From Nguyenibacter vanlangensis (GTDB lineage Bacteria > Pseudomonadota > Alphaproteobacteria > Acetobacterales > Acetobacteraceae): a DNA stretch of 64,000 nucleotides. Both the position numbers and the translations under genes were made by a program. The DNA lies in NCBI RefSeq assembly GCF_038719015.1, contig NZ_CP152276.1:4543501-4607500 (forward strand), given 5' to 3'. Below are positions 9,361 through 18,028 of this stretch, one piece after another (the first letter of the stretch is position 1; every line of letters starts with the position of its first letter). Under the pieces are notes generated by a model. It did no database searches. It saw nothing but the letters and a program-made list of their open reading frames with translations, and was not told the origin of the DNA.

Positions 9361-10241
9361 CGATGTGGTTTTTTGTCCCGCCGATTCTGGGATGCCAGCT
9401 CCAGGGCTCGGGTATACACTGTGCGGCGCGGCAAATTGATGCTGGTTGCCACCAGAGTCGCGGCATCCTTGATGGACAGGGATTCCAGAGCCGCCACCAG
9501 GCGCGCATCCAGATCGTCAGCGCCCTGGTCGGTTTCAGGAGGCGGCCCCAGCAGCACGGTGATTTCGCCTCGTGCGGCATTCTCATCATACCAGGTCGCA
9601 AGCGTGCCCACCGGCCCGCGTCGTACTTCTTCAAATCGTTTGGTCAATTCGCGCGCAACGGCGGCCGGGCGGTCAGTGCCAAAAGTGCTGGCCAGGTCGG
9701 CCAGCATGGCCTGAAGCCGGTGAGGCGCTTCATGCCAAATGAGGGTCGCGGAAAAGCCCGCTTGTTCGGCGGCGCGCAAGCGCCCCAGCACGTCCCGCCG
9801 TGCGGCGCCCTTTGGCGGCAGAAAGCCTCCGAAGAAAAACGGGTGAGGCGGCAGGCCCGAGAGCGTCAACGCGGTAATCGCAGCGTTCGGGCCAGGAACC
9901 GCCGTGACTGCAATTTCCTCAGCGATTGCGGCGCGCACCAATCGATATCCCGGATCGGATAGAAGGGGGGTGCCGGCGTCCGAGACAATTGCGATACGAC
10001 GCCCCTGTTTCAGAAGCTCCAGCAGCCGCGGAATGCGATCCCGTTCGTTATGGTCGTGCAGGGCTTCGGTTCGCACGGAAATCGCGCGAGCGACCAGCAG
10101 GCGAGCCGTTACCCGCGTATCCTCGCACAGGACGAGATCGGCATGTGTCAGCGTCACGATCGCCCGTTCGCTCAGATCACCCAGATTGCCGATCGGAGTG
10201 GAAACCAGGATCAATTGGCCCACACGCCCGTTCTGGTCCAT
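9354..10241 (-). CDS. rsmI: 16S rRNA (cytidine1402-2'-O)-methyltransferase
   Basis: Methylates the ribose of C1402 in 16S rRNA; 295 aa from the chosen start, close to the family norm of about 286. Signatures: LILVSTPIGNLGDLSERAI, CEDTRVTARLL, IAIVSDAGTPLLSDPGYRLV, VPGPNAAITALTLSGLP and a tetrapyrrole-methylase fold to residue about 235. ATG 10241 directly precedes the conserved core. In-frame ATGs at 10379 and 10418 would add 46-59 unconserved residues and overlap the divergent lipoprotein gene. The rsmI/lpoA divergent pairing resembles the yraL-yraM neighbourhood of other proteobacteria. Confidence 0.92.
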   Translation of the reverse strand: MDQNGRVGQLILVSTPIGNLGDLSERAIVTLTHADLVLCEDTRVTARLLVARAISVRTEALHDHNERDRIPRLLELLKQGRRIAIVSDAGTPLLSDPGYRLVRAAIAEEIAVTAVPGPNAAITALTLSGLPPHPFFFGGFLPPKGAARRDVLGRLRAAEQAGFSATLIWHEAPHRLQAMLADLASTFGTDRPAAVARELTKRFEEVRRGPVGTLATWYDENAARGEITVLLGPPPETDQGADDLDARLVAALESLSIKDAATLVATSINLPRRTVYTRALELASQNRRDKKPHRH

Positions 10242-10360
10242 CGAAGCATCTTCGATCGTGTCATCCAGGTCATGACGAGCGGGGTCGGGTTCGCTATGGG
10301 AAGCGATGTGCTGGGAGGACAAGCCCTCCGTGTTTCGGACGGCAGGCAAAGGCAGGGACG

Positions 10361-11782
10361 ATGCAAATGAGGCAGACATGCGTAATCCGCTCGCAGAAAA
10401 CGCGGGTAGATACAACATTTCCCATACAAGGCCGCAAGGGCAGACTGCTTGTCATGGCATCTCTGCTAGGGGTGGCGGCTTGTGCGGGCCCAGGACGTGA
10501 GCCGACCAGCCCTGTTCCAGCCACGCCGCAACCGCCTCTTGCTTCACAGCCGCCTGGACGCGCCATTGGGGTTCTGTTGCCCCTAACCGGCAGCAATGCC
10601 CGCCTGGGGCAGGAAATGCTTCAGGCAATTCAACTTGCATTGGGATCGCCCGGCGCTCCTCCGCTGGACGCCCGCGATACCGCAGCACCCGGAGGCGCTG
10701 CGGCCGCTGCTCGTGCGGCCGTGGAGGCCGGCGATGGAGTGATTCTGGGGCCTTTGACTGCCCATGATACGGCACAGGCATCAGAGATTGCGATGGCAGC
10801 CTCGGTGCCCGTCTTGGCCTATACGAGCGACTTGTCGTTGGGGCGACCTGGCGTTTGGGCGCTGGGGATCGCGCCGGAACAGCAGGTGGCGCGTTTGGTT
10901 ATCGCGGCCCAGGCCGAGGGGCGGCAGCATTTTGCGGCCTTCCTGCCGGACAACGCGCTTGGGCGGGCAATGGGGAGTGCATTGACGCGTGAATGCGCTG
11001 CACGCAACCTGCCTGAACCAAATATTATTTATCATACATCAAGCCAGGTCAGCATTCTCCAGGGCTTGAAGACGTTATCGGATTACGACTCCCGATTGAC
11101 GGCGGCTCAGGCGGTAAAGTCGATACCCCAGCCTGATGCTTCGGCCTCCGATATCCCAACGCCGAGTGGAGTGCCGTCTGTCCCTACGCAACCTTCGGCC
11201 GCTCCTGCTTCGCCGCAGCTTGCCCCACCTCCATTCGACGTATTGCTCCTGGCTGATACCGGCTTGCAGTTGGCGATGGTCATAGATGCGCTGCAAACAG
11301 TTCAAGTCATAAACGGAACACAAAAAATATCTGATAACGTATCTCCGGTACAACCAGCGGTCCCTGCAGATGGAGTGGTCCCAGTACGGATTCTTGGGAC
11401 CGGATTGTGGGGAGCGTTTGCGAGCAAGCTTGGTCGGCTGCATGGAGCTTGGTATGCGGCACCTGATCCGCAGGCACGCCAGCGGTTTATCCAGGTATTT
11501 ATGGCGCGTTATCACCGCCTGCCGACGCCCCTGAGCGATCTGTCCTATGATTCCGCAGCCCTGGTCGGAGCGTTGGATCGCGGGCGCCCCGGAAGTCGAC
11601 CCAATGGCTATATAATCGATGCTTTGGCACGACCCGATGGGTTTGCCGGAGTGGACGGTGTTTTCGGTTTAACGCTGGACGGCCACACGTTACGCGATCT
11701 GGCCGTCTTTCAGATTCAGTCGGGCGGAGGTGGGAGGATCATCCTTCCGGCTTTGGGGCATCTTGTTCACACTCAGAGTTAA
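10361..11782 (+). CDS. penicillin-binding protein activator, LpoA-like lipoprotein
   Basis: Outer-membrane lipoprotein with a periplasmic-binding-protein fold, expected to activate a class A penicillin-binding protein in peptidoglycan synthesis, 473 aa. A lipobox (LLGVAAC, Cys near residue 41) follows a basic N-terminus. The domain begins RAIGVLLPLTGSNARLGQEMLQAIQLAL and includes GVILGPLTAHDTAQASEIA. A Pro/Ala/Ser-rich insert (residues about 255-290) interrupts the domain. Start is ATG 10361 or 10367, with AGGG at 10354. An upstream open frame from 9926 is antisense to rsmI and ignored. Position beside rsmI supports the LpoA/YraM assignment. Confidence 0.8.
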   Translation: MQMRQTCVIRSQKTRVDTTFPIQGRKGRLLVMASLLGVAACAGPGREPTSPVPATPQPPLASQPPGRAIGVLLPLTGSNARLGQEMLQAIQLALGSPGAPPLDARDTAAPGGAAAAARAAVEAGDGVILGPLTAHDTAQASEIAMAASVPVLAYTSDLSLGRPGVWALGIAPEQQVARLVIAAQAEGRQHFAAFLPDNALGRAMGSALTRECAARNLPEPNIIYHTSSQVSILQGLKTLSDYDSRLTAAQAVKSIPQPDASASDIPTPSGVPSVPTQPSAAPASPQLAPPPFDVLLLADTGLQLAMVIDALQTVQVINGTQKISDNVSPVQPAVPADGVVPVRILGTGLWGAFASKLGRLHGAWYAAPDPQARQRFIQVFMARYHRLPTPLSDLSYDSAALVGALDRGRPGSRPNGYIIDALARPDGFAGVDGVFGLTLDGHTLRDLAVFQIQSGGGGRIILPALGHLVHTQS

Positions 11783-11803
11783 TTAAGTGACAGCGGTGGC
11801 ACT

Positions 11804-12160
11804 TTATGCTGCGGCTGTTGCGCCGCAGGGCAATACAGGGCGAATGGCGTAAAGGGCGGCCTCGAAGCGTTGATATGCTCCGAGACGATGATCACGCAGA
11901 TTATCGATCAACACCCACTTCATGCCTTCGGGACGTAAAAGGTACGCTGGATCCGCGTTTTCGCGTACCCAGATCAACACATGTTCGATGGCTCCATTTT
12001 CGGATCGGGACGAGACATCGATATCGCATAGGCCCATGCAGCTGCCTGCCTCTAGCCAGCGCATCAGATATTCGCGGTGGCGTGGCAGAAAGCTCGCACG
12101 CAATGGAACGACATTGCTGATGGAGGGGGCGCCAGCCTTCGGGGTCATGCTTGTGGCCAT
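11804..12160 (-). CDS. conserved-looking hypothetical protein, 118 aa
   Basis: No recognised family. The protein is soluble, with a central well-structured stretch FLPRHREYLMRWLEAGSCMGLCDIDVSSRSENGAIEHVLIWVRENADPAYLLRPEGMKWVLIDNLRDHRLG that alternates hydrophobic and charged residues like a small alpha/beta fold. No signal peptide or membrane segment. It converges on the LpoA-like gene with 21 bp between stops. Codon use matches its left neighbours. I treat it as real because the ordered middle part does not look like an antisense shadow. Confidence 0.55.
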   Translation of the reverse strand: MATSMTPKAGAPSISNVVPLRASFLPRHREYLMRWLEAGSCMGLCDIDVSSRSENGAIEHVLIWVRENADPAYLLRPEGMKWVLIDNLRDHRLGAYQRFEAALYAIRPVLPCGATAAA

Positions 12161-12383
12161 CTGAACGTCCTCGAAAAAGAAGCGAGAGAGACGCTAGAGC
12201 GCGTTTATCGGCATTGCCAAATGGAATCTAAACGTCATCGCCGCAGAAAGAGGCAGAACTTCATTTGCGTGGCAAAAAAGCAATAATCATGAACGGAATC
12301 GATGAAATTTTAATCATATGTTTGTGCATTTGTATAAAATTTAGCCTATCAGGTATTGCCTGACTAAAGGGTCTCATGATCCT
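12161..12383. other. AT-rich intergenic stretch before the insertion sequence
   Basis: No gene seen. It holds a GAGCGCGTTTA motif near 12197 and a matching TAAACG at 12229, which look like a decayed dispersed repeat; a related GAGAGCGCGTTCTC lies at 5263-5276. AT content is high near 12290-12390. Confidence 0.3.
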
Positions 12384-12391
12384 TTAAATTT
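12384..12391. repeat. target site duplication, left copy
   Basis: TTAAATTT directly outside the left inverted repeat of the insertion sequence. The same 8 bases lie at 13422-13429. IS1595-family elements normally make 8-bp duplications. Confidence 0.9.
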
Positions 12392-13421
12392 CCTGATTAC
12401 GCACTAATTTCAGCCAATTTGAGCAGGCGATAGGGCATGGGCGGGGTTCTGACGGCGGCGTATCCGAGGCGAGGGATCATGGAGGCGAGGTCGAAGCGGC
12501 GATTGAAGCGATAAACGAACTCGGCGAGATAGCGCGGCGCATGCTTGTCACGGATAGCACGGTAAGTACCGGTCATGGCATTCTTGATGTTGGCGAGAGC
12601 GGTATTGACCCATTTGAAAGCAGGGTTGCGGCCTGCCTTTGGTCCCGAACCGGTCAGGATGGGATGATGGACGCACCCTGCTTCGGTGACGGCGGCGAAA
12701 CAGCGTAGACCGTCACTGACCACGCTGCTGGCGGGGTCGAAGCTGTTTTTTGCCATCTTTGCGATCTCGGCCCTACTGAACCCGGCCACCCGGCGGAGTT
12801 TCAGGCGGATTGGCTTGCCTTGCGGTGTGGTTTCAACAGCGGCCACGATCGGCGTCTTGCCCGCTGATCCTCGCCCGCGCTTGCCGCCGCCGCGTTCTCC
12901 GCCGAGATAGGCGTCGTCCAGTTCGATCCGTCCCTTCAGTCGCTTGCCGGCCTCGCGTTCCATCATTACCTGCGCGAGTTTATGCTTGATCTTCCAGGCC
13001 GTGGTCTGCGTCACGCCGAGCCTGCGCCCCAGTTCGATGCTGGAGATGCCGCCTTTGCTCTGGGTCAGATGGTACAGGGCACGAAACCAGGTCCGTAACG
13101 GCACCTTGGTTGCCGCGAAGATCGTTCCGGCGATCAGCGACGTCTGCTTCCGACAGGCGCTGCATTGATACTGCCCACGGCTCTGAATGACGCTGTGCTC
13201 ACGCCCGCCGCAGGCCGGGCATTCAAAACCAGATGGCCAACGCCAGCCAAAGATCACCGCTCGGCACTTCTCTTCGCTTCCGTAAAGTTCGTCAAATTGG
13301 GCTTCGCTTAGCCCTTTCTGAAACTGGACCTTGTTGCGAGCCATCGATCAAGCCTCTCGAAAACAACAAATGTTCTCGTTTTGTATCATAAATCCCTGGC
13401 TGAAAATAGTGCGTAATCAGG
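12392..13421 (-). mobile_element. IS1595-family insertion sequence, complete
   Basis: A 1030-bp element bounded by 24-bp terminal inverted repeats starting CCTGATTACGCACTA (12392-12415 and 13398-13421), which differ at a single position. It is flanked by identical 8-bp direct repeats and holds one intact transposase gene. Intact ends, target duplication and reading frame indicate a recent, possibly active insertion. It lies between a hypothetical gene and lpxL, so it interrupts no gene I can recognise. Confidence 0.93.
12397..13344 (-). CDS. IS1595 family transposase (ISXO2-like)
   Basis: DDE-type transposase, 315 aa. The N-terminal zinc ribbon reads CPACGGREHSVIQSRGQYQCSACRKQTSLIAGTIF (residues about 41-76), followed by a helix-turn-helix (GISSIELGRRLGVTQTTAWKIKHKL). 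The ISXO2-like catalytic domain starts at IELDDAYLGGERGGGKRGRGSAGKTPIVAAVE, with later acidic positions in VVSDGLRCF and the region AEFVYRFNRRFD. The stop codon lies inside the left inverted repeat. Length is normal for the ISPna2/ISXO2 groups. Confidence 0.93.
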   Translation of the reverse strand: MARNKVQFQKGLSEAQFDELYGSEEKCRAVIFGWRWPSGFECPACGGREHSVIQSRGQYQCSACRKQTSLIAGTIFAATKVPLRTWFRALYHLTQSKGGISSIELGRRLGVTQTTAWKIKHKLAQVMMEREAGKRLKGRIELDDAYLGGERGGGKRGRGSAGKTPIVAAVETTPQGKPIRLKLRRVAGFSRAEIAKMAKNSFDPASSVVSDGLRCFAAVTEAGCVHHPILTGSGPKAGRNPAFKWVNTALANIKNAMTGTYRAIRDKHAPRYLAEFVYRFNRRFDLASMIPRLGYAAVRTPPMPYRLLKLAEISA

Positions 13422-13429
13422 TTAAATTT
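13422..13429. repeat. target site duplication, right copy
   Basis: TTAAATTT outside the right inverted repeat, identical to 12384-12391. Confidence 0.9.
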
Positions 13430-13498
13430 TGTGCCTCGATTTGGTGCTGGTGCGATATGAATATCATAAGCGGTGGATAGTTATCCAATGTTCTGCAT

Positions 13499-14422
13499 TC
13501 AGATGCCTCTGCGATATACAGATTTCGGCCAGCGTCGGTGTACCCATAGCCAGGCACCGGGATGTGCACGGATCCAGCTTTCCAACCGGTTATTGACAGC
13601 CTGCGTCAGAGCCAAGATGTCGGCTTGGCGGTCGCCGCTATTGGGTAATGCGAGCGGCGCTTGGACGTGAATGCGCAGTCGCGCTGGGCCTAGCCGTTCG
13701 ACATAGCCGGGGATGATTGGGCAGCGATAGCGGAGTGCGATGGAGGCCAGGGCGGGAGCAGTCATAGCGGATTGGCCGAACAGGCGGGCTTCGATCCCGT
13801 CGTTCATTTTTTGGTCCATAAGCATGCCGAGGCGTCCGCCGCGGGCCACATGAGCCAGGGCTCCGCGTGCGCCGCGTGCGCCTTTGGCGAAGAGGGGGAC
13901 TGATGTTCCGATTGCTGCGTCGCGCAGGGTGCGGATCATGCCATCGATGAGGGGGTTGCCGGCGGCGCGGTAGAATGAGGCGAAGGGGAGGCCGTGGCGG
14001 GCGACGGCGGGTGGGAGCATTTCCCAGTTGCCGATATGGCCGGACACGAAGATGGCGGCGCCGCCGCGGGCGGCCTGGGCAGTGAGATGCTCGGCGCCGG
14101 TTATGTCCCAGCCGGGGCCGTTGGTGGGATTTTGGGGGAGGTGGGCGAGGTGGGGGAATTCGCCGACCGTGCGGCCGAGATTGTCCCAGACGTCGCGGAT
14201 GATGGTGCGGCGGGCGATGGGATCCAGTTCGGGCATGGCGAGGCGGAGGTTGGTGTCGGCGATTTTCGAGGCGGGAAGATAGGGGCCGATCGTGCGGCAG
14301 AGGGCGCCGCCGAGATTTGAGGCGCGGACGGGGCCGAGGCGTCGGAGCAGGGTGAGGGCGGCGCGGGCGGCGAGGGCTTCGAGGCGCATCGGGAGGGTGA
14401 TGCGGGGCGGGGTGTCGGTCAT
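13499..14422 (-). CDS. lipid A acyltransferase (LpxL/HtrB family)
   Basis: Inner-membrane-associated late acyltransferase that adds a secondary acyl chain to Kdo-lipid IVA, 307 aa. The catalytic HX4(D/E) motif is SGHIGNWE, followed by FASFYRAAGNPLID and the conserved GRLGMLMDQKMNDGIEARLFG. The C-terminal WLWVHRRWPKSVYR matches the usual WxHRRxK ending. ATG 14422 overlaps the lpxK stop as ATGA. GC changes strongly within the gene: the 3' part (left) is near 60% and the 5' part is much richer. Whether it is LpxL or LpxM cannot be decided. Confidence 0.85.
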   Translation of the reverse strand: MTDTPPRITLPMRLEALAARAALTLLRRLGPVRASNLGGALCRTIGPYLPASKIADTNLRLAMPELDPIARRTIIRDVWDNLGRTVGEFPHLAHLPQNPTNGPGWDITGAEHLTAQAARGGAAIFVSGHIGNWEMLPPAVARHGLPFASFYRAAGNPLIDGMIRTLRDAAIGTSVPLFAKGARGARGALAHVARGGRLGMLMDQKMNDGIEARLFGQSAMTAPALASIALRYRCPIIPGYVERLGPARLRIHVQAPLALPNSGDRQADILALTQAVNNRLESWIRAHPGAWLWVHRRWPKSVYRRGI

Positions 14423-15417
14423 GGTCCGGGTTGGGTTTTCATGGTGTTGGCGAAGAGATCCAGCAGGTGGTCGGGGGCGGTGGGCTGGGGCCAGGTCAGG
14501 TGGACGCCGATGGTGATTATATCCCGATGTATATAGTTCGGCAGGCGGATGGCGTCCTTGGCGGTGGTGAGCAGGGCGGCGCCGTGGCGGGCGGCCAGGG
14601 CGCGCAGGCGGCGGATATCCTGGGCGCGGTAGGGGTAGTGGTCGGGGAAGGGCACGCATGCGGCCAGCGTGATATCCTGCCGGCGCAGGCCGTCGAAGAA
14701 TTTGCCGGGCCGGCCGATGCCGGCGAAGGCGACGGCGGGGCGGCCGGCGAGGAGGGGGGCGGCGTCCTGCATGGCAAGGTCGGCGCGCAGGACCGGCAGG
14801 CTGGCAGGGAGCTGGGCGAGGGCTCCGGTTTCGTCGTCGCCGATCAGGATGGCGGCGCGGGCGCGGCTGCAGCCGGCGGCGACGGGTTCGCGCAGCGGGC
14901 CGGCGGGGAGGACATGGCGGCTGCCGAAGCCGCCGGCGCCGTCGATGACCAGAAGCGGCATGTCCTGGTGCAGGCCCGGATTCTGGAACCCGTCATCCAT
15001 CACCAGGCAGTCCGCGCCCGCCGCGATCGCGGCGCGGGCGCCGGCGGCGCGGTCGGCGGAGACGTGGCAGGGGGCGAGCTGCGCGAGCAGCAGGGCCTCG
15101 TCGCCCACGTCGGCGGCGGTGTGGCGGGCGGGATCGACGCGCAGCGGGCCGCGCAGGCGGCCGCCATAGCCGCGGGTGAGGAAATGCACCGCCCGGCCGC
15201 GTGCCAGCAGGCGGGCGCCGAGATCGAGCGCGAGCGTGGTCTTGCCCGTGCCGCCGGCGGTGAGGTTGCCGCAGCACAGGACCGGTATCGGCGCGCGCCA
15301 GCCCGGCCGCCGCATCCGCCGGGCGGTGGCCAGGGCGTAGAGCGCGGCGGCGGGGGACAGCAGCCGGGCCGGCCAGCCGCCGCCCCGCCGGTCGGACCAG
15401 AAGGCGGGCGGGCGCAT
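14419..15417 (-). CDS. lpxK: tetraacyldisaccharide 4'-kinase
   Basis: Membrane-bound kinase that phosphorylates the 4' position of the lipid A precursor to give lipid IVA, 332 aa. P-loop GNLTAGGTGKTTLALDLG at about residues 50-67, then FLTRGYGGRLRGPLRV, DVGDEALLLAQ, DCLVMDDGFQNPGLHQD and FADHYPY-like FPDHYPYRAQDI. Full length. Its start overlaps the stop of the Kdo transferase fusion (TGATG) and its stop overlaps lpxL, so the three are one translationally coupled lipid A block. Confidence 0.93.
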   Translation of the reverse strand: MRPPAFWSDRRGGGWPARLLSPAAALYALATARRMRRPGWRAPIPVLCCGNLTAGGTGKTTLALDLGARLLARGRAVHFLTRGYGGRLRGPLRVDPARHTAADVGDEALLLAQLAPCHVSADRAAGARAAIAAGADCLVMDDGFQNPGLHQDMPLLVIDGAGGFGSRHVLPAGPLREPVAAGCSRARAAILIGDDETGALAQLPASLPVLRADLAMQDAAPLLAGRPAVAFAGIGRPGKFFDGLRRQDITLAACVPFPDHYPYRAQDIRRLRALAARHGAALLTTAKDAIRLPNYIHRDIITIGVHLTWPQPTAPDHLLDLFANTMKTQPGP

Positions 15418-17432
15418 CAGGGCGCGATGAGCGCCAGCAGGCGCGCGGCGAGGCGGTCGGGCAGGTCCGGGTCGATCGTCGCGGCGTCCCGCGCCCGCCG
15501 GGCGGCGGCGTCCTGCCGGGTGGGATCGGAGAGCAGCGCATCGACCCAGCCGGCGAGGGCGGCGGGGTCGGGCGTGATCGCGACGGCGTCCGCCGCGCCG
15601 AGCCGGGCGAAGGCGTCGGCGAAATTGCCGGTCAGCGGGCCGGAGGCGAGGGCGGCGCCGAGGCGGGCCGGTTCCAGCGGGTTATGGCCGCCGCGCCGGC
15701 CGGGGCCGGGAAGGCTGTTGCCGAGGAAGACGATGGGGACGGCGCGATAGAACAGGCCGAGTTCGCCCAGCGTGTCGCAGATCCAGAACCGGTCGGCGGG
15801 TCCGGGCGGGGCGCCGGCGGCGCGACGGGGCGGGTTGCCGAGGCGGGACGCGATCTCGGCGCCGCGTTCGGGGTGGCGCGGCACAATGAGGGTCAGCAGG
15901 CCGGGATGGCGCGCGCGGAGCAACTGGTCGGCCTGGGCGATCTGCTCTTCCTCGCCCGCATGGGTCGAGGCGGCGAGCCAGACCGGGCGGCCGGCGAGTT
16001 GCCTGCGGAGCCGGTCCAGTCCGGCCGGGTCGCAGGGCAGGGGGGCGGCGGCGTTCTTGAGGTCGCCGGGGACGTCGACCGATCCGGCGCCGAGGGCGCG
16101 CAGGCGGGCGGCGTCCGATTCCGAGCGGGCGGCGATGAAGGCGAAATGGCCGAACATGCGCCGTGCCAGGGCCGGGGCGCGCCGCCAGCCTGCCTGGGCG
16201 CGATCCGACATGCGGGCGTTGAGCAGCGCGATGGGGATGGCGGCCCGGGCGCAGGATTCGACCAGGTTGGGCCAGAGTTCGCTTTCGGTCAGGGCGGCGG
16301 CGTCGGGCCGCCAATGGCGCAGGAAGCGGCCCAGCCAGCGGGGTACGTCCAGCGGCACGAACTGATGGATCACCCGGCCGCCCCATGGGGCGGCCTGCAA
16401 TCGTTGGTCCAGCAGGGCGGCGGCGGTGACGGTCGCGGTGGTGACGAGGACGTGCAGCGCCGGATCGCGCGCCGCCAGCCGTTCGATCACCGGCAGGATC
16501 GACAGGCTTTCGCCCACGCTGGCGGCGTGCAGCCAGATGAGCCGGCCGGGCGGACGCGGGCGGGCGGTGAAGCCCATCCGTTCCCGCAACCGGTCGCGCC
16601 GTTCCTTGCCGATCGCCAGCCGGCGGCGCAGCAGCAGGGTCAGCGCCGGGGCGAGGGCGGTGGCGAGGAGGGCCCATGCATGAGTGAGCAGGGGCCGGGA
16701 GAGCCGGGCGGAGGGGGGCGCGTGGGCGGCGGCGGTCGCGGCATCGATCGCCTGGCCGATCCGATCGGCGGCGGTACCGTCGTCGCTGGTGAGGGTGATC
16801 GGCGCGCCGCAGACCATGCGGCCGCGCCCGAAGGGCAGCGGGATCAGCATCCGGTCCCAACTGCCCAGCCGCCGGGCGCGGCAGGCGGCCCCGACCGGGA
16901 CGACCGGCGTGCCGGAGAGCCGGGCCAGCCCGACGAGACCGGGCTGGACCTGGCGGCGCGGGCCGCGTGGGCCGTCGGGGGTGATCACGACCAGGCTGCC
17001 CGCGCGCAGGCAGTCGAGCAGGCGACGCAAGGCGGCGGCCCCGCCCTTGCTTTCCTTCCGGCCCCCGTTCCTGCTCTTGTCCTTGCGGTCGGTCGAGCCG
17101 GCGATGGCCGCGATCCCCCACGGGGCGACGATGTCGGTGATCATCTGCCCGTCGCGGTTGCGGCTGATCAGCACATGCAGGCGCAGGGACGGGTTCTGCG
17201 ACCGGGCCCACCACCACAGGGCCGGGGTGAGCACCAGCGTTTCATGCCAGAAGGCCACCAGGGCGGTTTGTCCGTCCCTGCCGGTCAGCAGGGGGGTGGC
17301 GTCGGGGTGGATGTCGAACGTCCAGCGCGTGGTGCGCAGGGCGAAGCCCAGATAGGCACGCAGCGCGGCGATGGCCAGAACGCGGAAGGCCGGGGCGCGA
17401 CCGGGCCTTCCGGCCAGGAGGCGCTTCAGCAT
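15417..17432 (-). CDS. waaA: fusion: DUF374 lysophospholipid acyltransferase-like domain + Kdo transferase WaaA
   Basis: 671-residue two-domain protein. Residues about 1-215 are DUF374/LPLAT-like (LVAFWHETLVLTPALWWW, LHVLISRNRDGQMITDIV, VITPDGPRGPRRQVQPGLV). Residues about 240-671 are a Kdo transferase adding Kdo to lipid IVA: RERMGFTARPRPPGRLIWLHAASVGESLSILP, TESELWPNLVESCARAAIPIALLNARMSDRA, VPGDLKNAA, and GGHNPLEPARLGAALASGP. The two domains are usually separate proteins. I chose ATG 17432 because it directly precedes the first hydrophobic helix; ATG 17471 is also possible, and neither has a strong ribosome binding site. It overlaps lpxK by 1 base. Confidence 0.87.
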   Translation of the reverse strand: MLKRLLAGRPGRAPAFRVLAIAALRAYLGFALRTTRWTFDIHPDATPLLTGRDGQTALVAFWHETLVLTPALWWWARSQNPSLRLHVLISRNRDGQMITDIVAPWGIAAIAGSTDRKDKSRNGGRKESKGGAAALRRLLDCLRAGSLVVITPDGPRGPRRQVQPGLVGLARLSGTPVVPVGAACRARRLGSWDRMLIPLPFGRGRMVCGAPITLTSDDGTAADRIGQAIDAATAAAHAPPSARLSRPLLTHAWALLATALAPALTLLLRRRLAIGKERRDRLRERMGFTARPRPPGRLIWLHAASVGESLSILPVIERLAARDPALHVLVTTATVTAAALLDQRLQAAPWGGRVIHQFVPLDVPRWLGRFLRHWRPDAAALTESELWPNLVESCARAAIPIALLNARMSDRAQAGWRRAPALARRMFGHFAFIAARSESDAARLRALGAGSVDVPGDLKNAAAPLPCDPAGLDRLRRQLAGRPVWLAASTHAGEEEQIAQADQLLRARHPGLLTLIVPRHPERGAEIASRLGNPPRRAAGAPPGPADRFWICDTLGELGLFYRAVPIVFLGNSLPGPGRRGGHNPLEPARLGAALASGPLTGNFADAFARLGAADAVAITPDPAALAGWVDALLSDPTRQDAAARRARDAATIDPDLPDRLAARLLALIAP

Positions 17433-17494
17433 CGGCGGGCGGGAAGACGTGTCATGGCCCGGCGGTAGCATAGGCGACCGCCGGGCGGAAGGGC

Positions 17495-18028
17495 TCAGGC
17501 CGGGAGGCGGCCCAGGAGACGGCGCAGTCCGAAGCCTTCGGCCCGTTCGTCGCGCACCGCCGGCTGGTAGGCGGTGGTGAAGCGCGCATGGGCGCGGGCC
17601 CAGGTCGCGGGATCGTCGCCTTCGGGCAGCAGGACGGTGGAGGCGCCGCAGCGCAGTAGGAATTCGTACTGGTCCGGCAAAGGGCGGCCGGTGACGCGGA
17701 TTTCGCCCGGAAAGTCCAGATGTTCGCGCAAGGCGCGGCACTGGCTGAAGGCGCGGCCGTCGCGGAAGGTGGGAAAGGTGACGGCGACCAGCGCCAGCCG
17801 GGGCAGGGCGGTGCGCAGGACGGCGATTTCGTCGTCCGGGGCCAGGGCGACGCCCAGCTTGCCGCCGGGGGGGCGGGCCAGCCCTTCCTCGAGCCGGGAG
17901 AGCGGCACGATGACTGCATCCCCGGGCACTGCATCCCCGGGCACCGCGCCCGTGGGGGGCAGCGGGTCGTCGGGGCCGACCATGGTCCAGGGGTCTTCGA
18001 CGACCTGTCCGTTTTCAAGCAACGGCAT
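17495..18028 (-). CDS. DUF934 protein of the sulfite reductase operon
   Basis: 177 aa, DUF934 family, regularly found beside cysI in alpha- and betaproteobacteria and thought to assist sulfite reduction; its biochemical role is not established. Conserved-looking stretch GVALAPDDEIAVLRTALPRLALVAVTFPTFRDGRAFSQCRALREHLDFPGEIRVTGRPLPDQYEFLLRCGASTVLL. It starts 14 bp inside the 3' end of cysI. A short repeated PGDAVPGDAV lies near residue 30. Frame upstream of ATG 18028 is only an out-of-frame shadow of cysI. Confidence 0.82.
   Translation of the reverse strand: MPLLENGQVVEDPWTMVGPDDPLPPTGAVPGDAVPGDAVIVPLSRLEEGLARPPGGKLGVALAPDDEIAVLRTALPRLALVAVTFPTFRDGRAFSQCRALREHLDFPGEIRVTGRPLPDQYEFLLRCGASTVLLPEGDDPATWARAHARFTTAYQPAVRDERAEGFGLRRLLGRLPA

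Noticed and set aside
15684..17468. 594-codon open frame on the plus strand
   Set aside because: Antisense shadow of the waaA fusion gene.
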